Origin: Arthrobacter zhangbolii
GTDB taxonomy: Bacteria > Actinomycetota > Actinomycetes > Actinomycetales > Micrococcaceae
Assembly: GCF_022869865.1 (NCBI RefSeq)
Contig: NZ_CP094984.1
Coordinates: 3,224,001 to 3,288,000, forward strand
DNA: 64,000 bases
Direction of reading: 5' to 3'
Each line of letters opens with the position of its first letter. Positions within the stretch are counted from its first letter, which is position 1. Both the position numbers and the translations under genes were made by a program. A model generated the notes under the pieces. It worked only from the letters and a program-made list of their open reading frames with translations. It ran no database searches and was not told the origin of the DNA. Below are positions 25,338-32,549 of the stretch, piece by piece.

Positions 25338-26789
25338 ATGACGCAGTCGGGCAATCGGGATGCAGACGGCGGCGGGCACGGCCCCGGCGCCGGGAACCCC
25401 CTCCCGGATGTGCCCGCGACAGCCGCCGCTTCCACGGCGGGCGAAACCGGCACCACCGACCCGGGTCCGGGACCGCAGCCGGCCTCCACTGCCCTGGACT
25501 GGGCCTTCTTCGCGTTCAGCGGTCTCGCGTCCATCTGGTTCGCCATCCTGTTGTTCCAGACCTCCCTGGAAATAGGACATATCGGCTTCCTGGTGGTTTT
25601 CTGGGCCGCACTGGCTTATCTGGTGCTGCCACGGCTGGACCGGATCCTGACCAAGATCTTTATCCCGGATTACTTCATGGGACGGACCCGCACCAATGCC
25701 GGACTGTTCGGCGACGCCGTCAACCTCGCCTTCCTGGGCAACGAGGAGCAGCTGCGCGGGGCACTCGGCCGGGCCGGCTGGCATCTCGCGGACCCGGTGA
25801 CTCTGGCCAGCAGCTGGGGAATCGTCAGCTCCACCCTGCTGCACCGCAGCTATCCGAATGCCCCGGTCAGTCCGCTGCTGCTCTTTGGCCGGGAACAGGA
25901 CTTTGCCTACGAGCAGGAGGTGGACGGGAACCCGCGCCAACGCCACCATGTGCGGTTCTGGCGCTGTCCGGAAGGCTGGATGCTGCCCGGCGGCATCGCC
26001 TCGGACTGGCTGGCCGCCGCCTCCTTTGACCGCGCCGTCGGGCTGTCCCTGTTTACGCTGCAGGTCACCCACCGGGTCGGAGAGAACATCGACGCCGAAC
26101 GGGACTACCTCGTCGCGTCGCTGCAGCAGGTTTCGCCGGACGTCTCCGTCGACGTCATTAAGAATTTTTCCACCGGGTACCACTCGCGCAACGGCGGCGG
26201 GGACGCGATTGCCACTGATGGAGACCTGCCCGTGGTTGACGTGGGGCGCCTGCCGGAGCGGCCGGGCGAGCAGGAGGAACTGGCAGCGATCAACCGGACC
26301 GGCATCGGAACGCTGTCCCGGCTCCCGCTCCGCCGGCCGGCGCCGGTGGTCTTCGGCGCCGTGCTGGTGTTCCTGCGCGGGGTAGCCGCCCTGACGGTGG
26401 CCTCTCCCTTCCTTGCCCGCTTTGCCAATGGGCCGTGGGTGACCCAGATGCTGGGCGAGGAGAGCCAGGGGCTGGCGGACATGGGCAGCACCTACGCCCC
26501 GGCCAGTGTCTCGCTAACCGTCTTCGCCTGCGTGGAAGCGGTGCTGGCACTGTTGATCCTGCGCGGCAACAACATTGCCCGGGTCACCGCCATGTCCCTC
26601 AGCGCGGCGGCGATTATCCTGCAAATGATTGCGGTGGCCACCGGCCCGGCCGTTCCGCTGGCCGCCAACCTGTTCGGCTATTCCTTCGACATCCTGCTGA
26701 TCCTGGCGCTGTCCAGCAGCCGTGCCAGGATTTACGCGCGCATGCACAGCCGCCGTCGCCGTCACCGGGTGCGCGGCGCCGGGAGCTAA
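25338..26789 (+). CDS. LssY C-terminal-domain membrane protein
   Basis: A 483-aa protein. A disordered Gly/Pro/Thr-rich start (1-50) is followed by two helices (about 55-100), a cytoplasmic or external LssY_C domain (about 110-260; LLFGREQDFAYEQEV and RHHVRFWR are its hallmarks) and at least three more helices (about 335-475). LssY_C domains occur alone or fused to PAP2 phosphatases and DedA proteins in envelope functions that are not defined. GGAGG is only one base from the ATG at 25338, so a TTG at 25302 remains possible. Confidence 0.85.
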   Translation: MTQSGNRDADGGGHGPGAGNPLPDVPATAAASTAGETGTTDPGPGPQPASTALDWAFFAFSGLASIWFAILLFQTSLEIGHIGFLVVFWAALAYLVLPRLDRILTKIFIPDYFMGRTRTNAGLFGDAVNLAFLGNEEQLRGALGRAGWHLADPVTLASSWGIVSSTLLHRSYPNAPVSPLLLFGREQDFAYEQEVDGNPRQRHHVRFWRCPEGWMLPGGIASDWLAAASFDRAVGLSLFTLQVTHRVGENIDAERDYLVASLQQVSPDVSVDVIKNFSTGYHSRNGGGDAIATDGDLPVVDVGRLPERPGEQEELAAINRTGIGTLSRLPLRRPAPVVFGAVLVFLRGVAALTVASPFLARFANGPWVTQMLGEESQGLADMGSTYAPASVSLTVFACVEAVLALLILRGNNIARVTAMSLSAAAIILQMIAVATGPAVPLAANLFGYSFDILLILALSSSRARIYARMHSRRRRHRVRGAGS

Positions 26790-26795
26790 AGGACC

Positions 26796-27713
26796 TCATT
26801 CGCTGACGCGCACGCGGCTCCGGTACTGCAGGGGCGACTCGCCCACGCTGCGCTTGAACGCCGTGCTGAAGGAACTTTCCGAGGAGTAGCCCAGCTCCAG
26901 TGCGAGGGCACGGACGCGGGTATCCCCGCCCCGCAGTTCCCGCTGCGCCACCAGCATCCGCCAGTTGTTCAGGTAGGTGCGCGGAGGTGTGCCCGCCACC
27001 TCACGGAAATGCTCCGCAAAAGCGGTGCGGGACATGGCGGACGCGCGTGCCAGGTCCTGGAGGCTCCAGGGCCGGGACGGCGAGGCATGGATCATGGCCA
27101 GGGCCGGCCGGAGCCGCTCGTCTGCCAGCAGTTTCAGCCACCCCTGCGGCAGATCCGCATCAGCGACAAAGGCCCGGAGGACATCCAACAGCAGCAGCTG
27201 CCCGTACTGGCGCACCGCAAACTCCCAGCCCATCCGCTGCCCGGAGAGTTCCTCGAACAACCGTTGAATCAGGATGTGCAGAAGCGGTGCGGATACTGTG
27301 CCGGAACGGATGTGCGCCACGGGCGGCAGGGTCTGCAGCAGCAGTTCCCTGCCCGCGGCATTCACGGTCACCCGGCCGCCGATGATGATGTCCCGGGCAC
27401 TGCCGTCTCCGCTACGGACAAAACTGCCGCTGGCGGGAGGCTCCAGCCGGACGGGCGGGCCGTCACCGCTGCCGCCCTCCAACAGCAGCTCGGTGCGGCC
27501 GTTAAGGACGACGACGTCGCCGGCTTCCAGCAGCAGCGGCGTCTTCAGCCCGTCCGTGCTTAGCCGCATGCTGCCCTGCACCAAGGCGAAGAACTTCAGG
27601 TCTTCATCAATCCGGGAGCGGGATTCCCAGCGTCCGCTCACTGTCATGCCGCCGGAGATCATGCTCCGGACGCTGATGAATTCCAGGACTTCGGACAGCC
27701 GGTCACTTTCCAT
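26796..27713 (-). CDS. AraC-family regulator with cupin sensor domain
   Basis: A 305-aa regulator: an N-terminal cupin (about 20-180, AraC_binding type) and two C-terminal helix-turn-helix motifs (WSLQDLARASAMSRTAFAEHF and VRALALELGYSSESSFSTAF) with the family end GESPLQYR. It is divergent from the SDR gene and probably controls it through the two direct repeats at 27720-27746. The stop lies six bases after that of the convergent LssY_C gene. Confidence 0.92.
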   Translation of the reverse strand: MESDRLSEVLEFISVRSMISGGMTVSGRWESRSRIDEDLKFFALVQGSMRLSTDGLKTPLLLEAGDVVVLNGRTELLLEGGSGDGPPVRLEPPASGSFVRSGDGSARDIIIGGRVTVNAAGRELLLQTLPPVAHIRSGTVSAPLLHILIQRLFEELSGQRMGWEFAVRQYGQLLLLDVLRAFVADADLPQGWLKLLADERLRPALAMIHASPSRPWSLQDLARASAMSRTAFAEHFREVAGTPPRTYLNNWRMLVAQRELRGGDTRVRALALELGYSSESSFSTAFKRSVGESPLQYRSRVRVSE

Positions 27714-27719
27714 GGTTGT

Positions 27720-27746
27720 ACTCTAGGGCAAAAAATCAGGACTCTA
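27720..27746. promoter_or_regulatory. Paired direct repeats, probable AraC-type operator
   Basis: ACTCTA occurs at 27720-27725 and again at 27741-27746, exactly 21 bases (two helix turns) apart, in the AT-richer divergent promoter region. Direct repeats at this spacing are usual for AraC-family half-sites. Confidence 0.5.
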
Positions 27747-27829
27747 CATTATTCACCGTACGGATTCGGACGGGCAGAGTGGACTTACGCTTCCCGCAGC
27801 GGGAAGGACCGAACTTTCCAGGAGTCCCC

Positions 27830-28567
27830 ATGAATGACAGCATGATTGCCCTCGTGACCGGTGCCAACAAGGGCATTGGACGTCAGATAGCCAGCCAGCT
27901 CGCCGCCCTTGGCCACACGGTGGTGGTGGCCGCACGTAACGCCGATGCCGGTGAGCGGGCTGCCGCGGAAATGCGGGCGGAGGGCGGCAACGCCGTCGCC
28001 GTAGTCCTGGATGTCACGAACCGCGCCTCGGTGGAAGCCGCAGCGGATGCCATCAAGACCCGCTTCGGCCGGCTGGACGCCCTGGTGAACAATGCCGGTA
28101 TTGTCGCGACGCCGGGCGTCAGCTTCGCTGCCCAGCAGCCGGGCTCGGCCGAGGTGGAGGAAATCCGCGCGGTATTCGAGACCAACTTCTTTGGCGTCAT
28201 TTCCGTGACCGCCGCTTTCCTGCCGCTGCTGCGTCTCTCCGATGCCCCGCGCATTGTCAACGTTTCCAGCGTGGCCGGCTCCCTGGCCGCAGTGTCCGAT
28301 CCGGCCAACACGAACCCGCTTGCCGCCGGCTACGCACCCTCCAAGACCGCGCTGACCTCCCTGACCCTGCAGTATGCGAAGGGCCTGGCGCCGGAGGGGA
28401 TCCTGGTCAATGCGGTCTGCCCCGGCTTCGTGGCCACGGACCTGAATGGCTTCCGCGGCACCCGCACCCCGGAGCAGGGTGCCCGGGCCGCCGTACGCAT
28501 GGCGACCATACCCGGCGACGGTCCCACCGGGACTTTCAGTGACGAGGACGGTCCGCTGCCCTGGTAG
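27830..28567 (+). CDS. Short-chain dehydrogenase/reductase
   Basis: A 245-aa classical SDR of the carbonyl-reductase-like type: TGANKGIG cofactor motif, NNAG at about residue 86, catalytic Ser in NVSSVAGS and YAPSK with Tyr and Lys. The Arg in VVVAARNAD suggests NADP. AGGAG lies six bases before the ATG. It is likely under the divergent AraC regulator; both may respond to a xenobiotic carbonyl compound, which is an inference. Confidence 0.93.
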   Translation: MNDSMIALVTGANKGIGRQIASQLAALGHTVVVAARNADAGERAAAEMRAEGGNAVAVVLDVTNRASVEAAADAIKTRFGRLDALVNNAGIVATPGVSFAAQQPGSAEVEEIRAVFETNFFGVISVTAAFLPLLRLSDAPRIVNVSSVAGSLAAVSDPANTNPLAAGYAPSKTALTSLTLQYAKGLAPEGILVNAVCPGFVATDLNGFRGTRTPEQGARAAVRMATIPGDGPTGTFSDEDGPLPW

Positions 28568-28653
28568 CCGGACCGGCAGCGGCTCAGTAGGTGGCGGACC
28601 GGTGTAGCGTGCTGACCGGCCAAGACCGGGACCCGCCCGGCTCCGGGCATTCG

Positions 28654-29166
28654 CTAAGCGCTGCCCGAGCTAGCCTCGGCGGGCCAGACCACCTCGAAGC
28701 GCTCGAACACCAGCTCGTCGGACTCGGACCAGCTGCCGCCCCGCGCCGCAGCGGTGCGCTGCCAGAACCTGCGATGTTCACGCCGCCAGGAGTCCAGGCT
28801 GAGATCATCCTCGCCCTCATCGCGGGCAAACGCCTCATCGGCATCGTCAAAAGTGCCAAGCCGCAGCTCCGTGGTCCGCAGGATCACGTGAGGTTCCCCG
28901 GCGCCGTCGCACACAATCCAGTGCACGCCGATCCGCGGCAAAGGTTCACCCTCAGCGGCGTATCCGGCGACGTCGGAGGAGGTGGCACGCTTGCGGCCGT
29001 CAAGAACCAGAGACAGGAGTTCATCGGCCAGCGCGGGTGAATCTCCGAACGCTTCAACGGTGTATTCCCCGGCTGCCGCTGCCCGGCCGGGGTGCGCCTC
29101 GGCGTAGGCGTCCCAAAGGCGGGCGGCGGCCTCGAAATCCAGCGGGATGGGAGAAGGTGTGTCCAT
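28654..29166 (-). CDS. ASCH-domain protein
   Basis: A 170-aa protein of the ASCH superfamily (PUA-like fold). The hallmark is FGDSPALADELLSLVLDGRKRATSS near residue 45, with GxKxxT-type residues, then IVCDGAGEPHVILRT and a WRREHRRFW segment. ASCH proteins bind RNA or hydrolyse modified cytidines; the exact role here is unknown. It is divergent from the metallopeptidase gene, and the start ATG at 29166 has only a weak ribosome binding site. Confidence 0.87.
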   Translation of the reverse strand: MDTPSPIPLDFEAAARLWDAYAEAHPGRAAAAGEYTVEAFGDSPALADELLSLVLDGRKRATSSDVAGYAAEGEPLPRIGVHWIVCDGAGEPHVILRTTELRLGTFDDADEAFARDEGEDDLSLDSWRREHRRFWQRTAAARGGSWSESDELVFERFEVVWPAEASSGSA

Positions 29167-29339
29167 ACCGGTAAGTCTGACATTCCGGCCGGAGGCCAAA
29201 GAAACGCCCCGGCAGATAAAGTGCGCTATTTTCAGCAGTGCGGAATGGATGCCGGTCCGCAATATCGTGGCTGCGATTACTCGCAAGTCCCCCAACTTCG
29301 CGACGACGGGCTGCGGACCGGCACCTCCACCGTACATGA

Positions 29340-29355
29340 TCGGAACATGTTCCGA
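29340..29355. promoter_or_regulatory. Perfect 16-bp palindrome at the start of the metallopeptidase gene
   Basis: TCGGAACATGTTCCGA is a perfect inverted repeat. It covers the ATG at 29347 and lies just upstream of a second in-frame ATG at 29362. It is a candidate operator for the EspR-like regulator encoded at the end of the same unit. It differs in half-site spacing from the actinobacterial LexA box. Confidence 0.55.
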
Positions 29356-29865
29356 AATAGAATGGCTGTTCGCCCGGAATTGAGGATCCCCGCTTTGAAT
29401 AAGCAGCTGCAGGAAACGGCATTGGATGCGTTCAAACGCCTCCGGCTGCCTGCGCGCGTCACTCTCGATTCCCTGATTGAACACCTGCAGGTTCTCCGGG
29501 GTCGCCGAATCGTGATTATCGAAAGTGCGCATCTGACGGGCAGCAAAATCTGCGGACTGTGGATTCCCCGCGAGCAGGTGGACGTTGTTTACCACGCAGC
29601 TGCCAAAGGGCTGCTCCACCGCCGGCAAATGATTCTTCATGAACTGGCACATATGATTCTCCGGCATGATGAAGCGGAAGATGCCACCTGGCAGGGCATC
29701 AGGGTTTTCCGGGAACTCTCCGGCGAAGTGGTGGCCAAAGCCCTGGCCCGGGGCGATTTCCGGTCCGATCTGGAAGCCACCGCAGAGTATCTTGCCGACC
29801 TGCTGGCCGCTGCCATTCGGGAATCCAGCCAGGAAATCTACAGCTATGAGGCCTACTTCGAATGA
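29347..29865 (+). CDS. ImmA/IrrE-like HExxH metallopeptidase
   Basis: A 172-aa protein with the zinc site HELAHMILRHD (two His and Glu) and a third acidic ligand probably in LEATAEYLADLLAAA. This is the compact ImmA/IrrE fold; relatives cleave XRE-type repressors in response to a signal. The start is uncertain (ATG at 29347, GGA upstream, or ATG at 29362). The frame is open further upstream but looks non-coding. Its stop overlaps the ATG of the membrane protein gene (ATGA). An EspR-like HTH protein, a possible target, is encoded three genes on. Confidence 0.82.
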   Translation: MFRNRMAVRPELRIPALNKQLQETALDAFKRLRLPARVTLDSLIEHLQVLRGRRIVIIESAHLTGSKICGLWIPREQVDVVYHAAAKGLLHRRQMILHELAHMILRHDEAEDATWQGIRVFRELSGEVVAKALARGDFRSDLEATAEYLADLLAAAIRESSQEIYSYEAYFE

Positions 29866-30869
29866 GCACTATTGTTGTTGCCGCCTTTATGTGGCTGCTT
29901 GTCCTGACCCTGCTGCTGCGTGCCCGTTCCCGCCCGGATAACACCATGGTCAAAGCCGCGGTGGTCATTGCCGCTTCGCTGACCACCAACATCAACGGCG
30001 TTTACCTGTGGGCATCTGACGGCCTGCCCTGGCCCAATGCCCTGGACCTGGTGTCCAACATCCTACTGATTATCGGCGTCTACTATTTGTCCCGCGCCAT
30101 TGTCCGCGGCGCCGGGGCAGGGGACGGCTCGGTGGACCGGGCTCAGCGCTGGAGTGCCGTCGCTGCCACCGGAACCGTCCTCGTGATGGTGGTGGCCTTT
30201 TGCCTCATCGACGATCCGCGCGCCTCCACCACGTTCATGCTGGACTTCGGTGACCAGCCGGCCGCCGGCATTTATTCGGGGGTCCAATACCTCTACATCT
30301 TCGCCGTAATGGCACGAACCCTGTCCACCTGTATCCGCAATGTGCCACAGATGCGGCGCAGGCGCTTCCGGGTCGGATTCCGGCTGATCGGTGCCGGCTG
30401 CGGGGTGGGCCTGGTGCTATGCACATCGGTGATCGTGATGGACATTGCCCATGTTGCCGGAGCCGAGAGCCTCATGCGGGCCGTCGGCACCGTATATGAC
30501 ATTTCCTACGCCCTGACCGTGGTGCTGCTGGCCTCCGGGCTGGCCGTTCCGCCACTGGGCCGGGTGCTGAATGACATCAGTGTGCGCCGGGAGGTCCGCG
30601 AGCTGGAACCGCAGGTGAAGGCCATCTGGCTTTCAACCGTCGCCCTGGCCCCGGCCGTGAGCCTGCTCGGAACCACGGCCCGCTCCCTCGAATCGGACCG
30701 GGAACACACCACCCGGGACGCCACCGATGCCATCCACCGGCTGGTGATTGAAATCCATGACTGGCTCAACGTCGGCGGCAGCACCGCTCCGGAGCTCTCC
30801 GCAGAGCACCAATCCGTGCTGGAGCGCGCCGAAGCGCTGTGCCTGAAGCAGGGACGGTCCGTCCGGTGA
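29862..30869 (+). CDS. MAB_1171c-type seven-helix membrane protein
   Basis: A 335-aa protein with about seven hydrophobic segments between residues 1 and 240 and a soluble C-terminal part (about 245-335) containing ELEPQVKAIWLSTVALAP and a His-rich stretch (TRDATDAIHRLVIEIHDW). This resembles the MAB_1171c family of putative transporters, usually found beside HTH and HExxH genes in actinobacteria. The tail looks more like a sensor output helix bundle than a transporter domain. It overlaps the metallopeptidase by four bases and the hydrolase gene by four (GTGA). Confidence 0.78.
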   Translation: MSTIVVAAFMWLLVLTLLLRARSRPDNTMVKAAVVIAASLTTNINGVYLWASDGLPWPNALDLVSNILLIIGVYYLSRAIVRGAGAGDGSVDRAQRWSAVAATGTVLVMVVAFCLIDDPRASTTFMLDFGDQPAAGIYSGVQYLYIFAVMARTLSTCIRNVPQMRRRRFRVGFRLIGAGCGVGLVLCTSVIVMDIAHVAGAESLMRAVGTVYDISYALTVVLLASGLAVPPLGRVLNDISVRREVRELEPQVKAIWLSTVALAPAVSLLGTTARSLESDREHTTRDATDAIHRLVIEIHDWLNVGGSTAPELSAEHQSVLERAEALCLKQGRSVR

Positions 30870-32044
30870 ACCGGCCCGGCACCGTGCTCCTGGTCTCCGC
30901 CGCCGTCACTGCCGCCGTCGCCGCTGCTCTGCCCCTGCTGGCCGGGCCGCTGGTCCGCGCCAGGGTGACCGACGCCGGTCCCAGCCGGCGGCTGGTCCCG
31001 GTCCGGGGCCACGGGGGGCAGGATTCCCAGACGTACCTGGAGTTTGATCCTGATGGTTTCGCCGCCCATCCCGGCCGGCTGAGCCTGCGGGCCGCGTCCG
31101 GCGGCGGGCTCACCGTCCTGGGCCCGCCGCGCTGGGACGCCACACACCGGGGACGCGCACTGCGCAGGACCGTGGAGCGGGGAGATCCCTCCCGCGTCCT
31201 GCTCGACGGCAAGGGACAGCTCAGCGGTCACCTGGGCGAGACCCCGGAGGATTTCGGTTTTACGTATGAGGACCACCGGATTGGCGGGCTACCTGCCTGG
31301 GTCATCCCGGCGGAGGGGCCCGGCGACGTCTGGGTCATCCATGTGCACGGGCTGGGAAGTTCCCGGAGCCAGTGCCTGCGCGGGGTGGCAGCGTTTTCCC
31401 GCCTCGGCTTCACCTCGCTGCTGCCCTCCTACCGGACCTCCCTGGACCTCCCCGGGCGGCAGCACCGCAGCCATCTGGGCGTCAGCGAGTGGGCCGAAAT
31501 TGACGCGGCGAGGCGCTATGCCCTCTCCCGCGGCGCCCGCAAAGTCCTTTTTGTCGGCTGGTCCCTGGGCGCCTCCATTGTCCTGCGCACCCTGCAGCAG
31601 GCGCCGGACCCCAGCACTGCCGGAGCACTGCTGGTCTCACCCGCGCTGGACTGGCCGGCCATCATCAGTGCACAGCTGCAGAAGGCCGGGTGCCCGGCCT
31701 TTGCCGCCCGCCGGGTGCCCTCCACCTTCAATCTCCTTCGCCGCAAGGGTGAACCGGTGGTGCGCTGGAAGGAAATGCCGGGTTGTTTCATGCAAAACTA
31801 TTCACCTGTCCCGACTATGATTTTTCATGGTTCGGGTGACCAATCAGTACCCGTCGAGCTTTCCCGGCAATTCGCCTCGAGGCAGCAGGATCCTGTCCCG
31901 CTTGTCGAGTTTGCCGGCGCTCATCACACGCTGGAGTGGAATTCCGCCCCGGCACTCTGGGACCAGACAGTGACAGCCTGGTGCCGCTCCCTCGGATTGG
32001 ACGCTGGAAAAGGGTCGATCCAAGAATTTTCGGAGGCGAAGTAG
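30866..32044 (+). CDS. Membrane-anchored alpha/beta hydrolase
   Basis: A 392-aa protein. A single N-terminal anchor (TVLLVSAAVTAAVAAALPLLAG) precedes a prolyl-oligopeptidase/lysophospholipase-like hydrolase facing outside. HVHGLGSSRSQ is the oxyanion region, VGWSLGAS holds the nucleophile, FHGSGDQSVP the acid and GAHHTLEW the histidine. I chose the GTG at 30866, which overlaps the preceding TGA, over a GTG at 30839. It belongs to the same overlapping unit as the peptidase and membrane protein, so it may make or destroy an extracellular signal. Confidence 0.88.
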   Translation: MNRPGTVLLVSAAVTAAVAAALPLLAGPLVRARVTDAGPSRRLVPVRGHGGQDSQTYLEFDPDGFAAHPGRLSLRAASGGGLTVLGPPRWDATHRGRALRRTVERGDPSRVLLDGKGQLSGHLGETPEDFGFTYEDHRIGGLPAWVIPAEGPGDVWVIHVHGLGSSRSQCLRGVAAFSRLGFTSLLPSYRTSLDLPGRQHRSHLGVSEWAEIDAARRYALSRGARKVLFVGWSLGASIVLRTLQQAPDPSTAGALLVSPALDWPAIISAQLQKAGCPAFAARRVPSTFNLLRRKGEPVVRWKEMPGCFMQNYSPVPTMIFHGSGDQSVPVELSRQFASRQQDPVPLVEFAGAHHTLEWNSAPALWDQTVTAWCRSLGLDAGKGSIQEFSEAK

Positions 32045-32049
32045 AAAGC

Positions 32050-32481
32050 ATGACCGCTGAAAGTGCTGCCCAGCGCAACCTGAAAGAATCGCAGATCCTT
32101 GCCCGGAAAATAGATCTGCTGCTGGACGTCATGGTGACCGCCGAGGGCAGGCCCTATGAGTTCCAGGACATTCAGTCAGCGTTGGCGGAACAGGGCGTCA
32201 AACTTTCCCGCACCCGCTGGCACCACATTAAGACCGGGGACACCACCGTCCGGCAGCCCAGGGAAGTAATCGCTGCGCTGGCGGAGTTTTTCGACGTCAA
32301 CCCGGCGTACCTGCTTCACGCCGACGGGCCCGTCCCCGAGCGGATCCAGCATGAGCTGGAGCTCCTGGCAGCCATGCGGCGGGCCAAGGTGAAGGAATTC
32401 GCCACCCGCACCCTGGCCGAAGTGGACAACAAAACCCTGGACGCCATCGCGGCACTCCTGGACGATTCGGCGAAGTACTAA
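32050..32481 (+). CDS. EspR-like helix-turn-helix regulator
   Basis: A 143-aa DNA-binding protein. The HTH (about 40-85) reads IQSALAEQGVKLSRTRWHHIKTG, followed by VIAALAEFFDVNPAYLL and a C-terminal dimerisation helix pair (LELLAAMRRAKVKEFATRT). This layout matches mycobacterial EspR, a nucleoid-associated regulator of secretion genes. It is the last gene of the metallopeptidase unit, six bases after the hydrolase stop, and ends in a strong terminator. It may be the substrate of the HExxH protein and bind the palindrome at 29340. Confidence 0.83.
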   Translation: MTAESAAQRNLKESQILARKIDLLLDVMVTAEGRPYEFQDIQSALAEQGVKLSRTRWHHIKTGDTTVRQPREVIAALAEFFDVNPAYLLHADGPVPERIQHELELLAAMRRAKVKEFATRTLAEVDNKTLDAIAALLDDSAKY

Positions 32482-32492
32482 ACCGTGGCAGT

Positions 32493-32535
32493 ACGACGAC
32501 GGCGGCACCCGCCCGGGTGCCGCCGTCGTCGTTTT
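32493..32535. terminator. Strong intrinsic terminator with ACGACG clamp
   Basis: Nearly perfect 18-19-bp stem from 32493 to about 32531 with clamp ACGACGACGG / CCGTCGTCGT, followed by TTTT on the plus strand. It ends the metallopeptidase-regulator unit and lies 15 bases from the stop of the convergent hydroxylase. Confidence 0.9.
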
Positions 32536-32549
32536 GCTGCGGAGACTCC

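Noticed and set aside
29340-29355. SOS (LexA) box before the metallopeptidase
   Set aside because: The actinobacterial box needs GAAC and GTTC separated by four bases; here the spacing is two and extra G/C bases break the half-sites.
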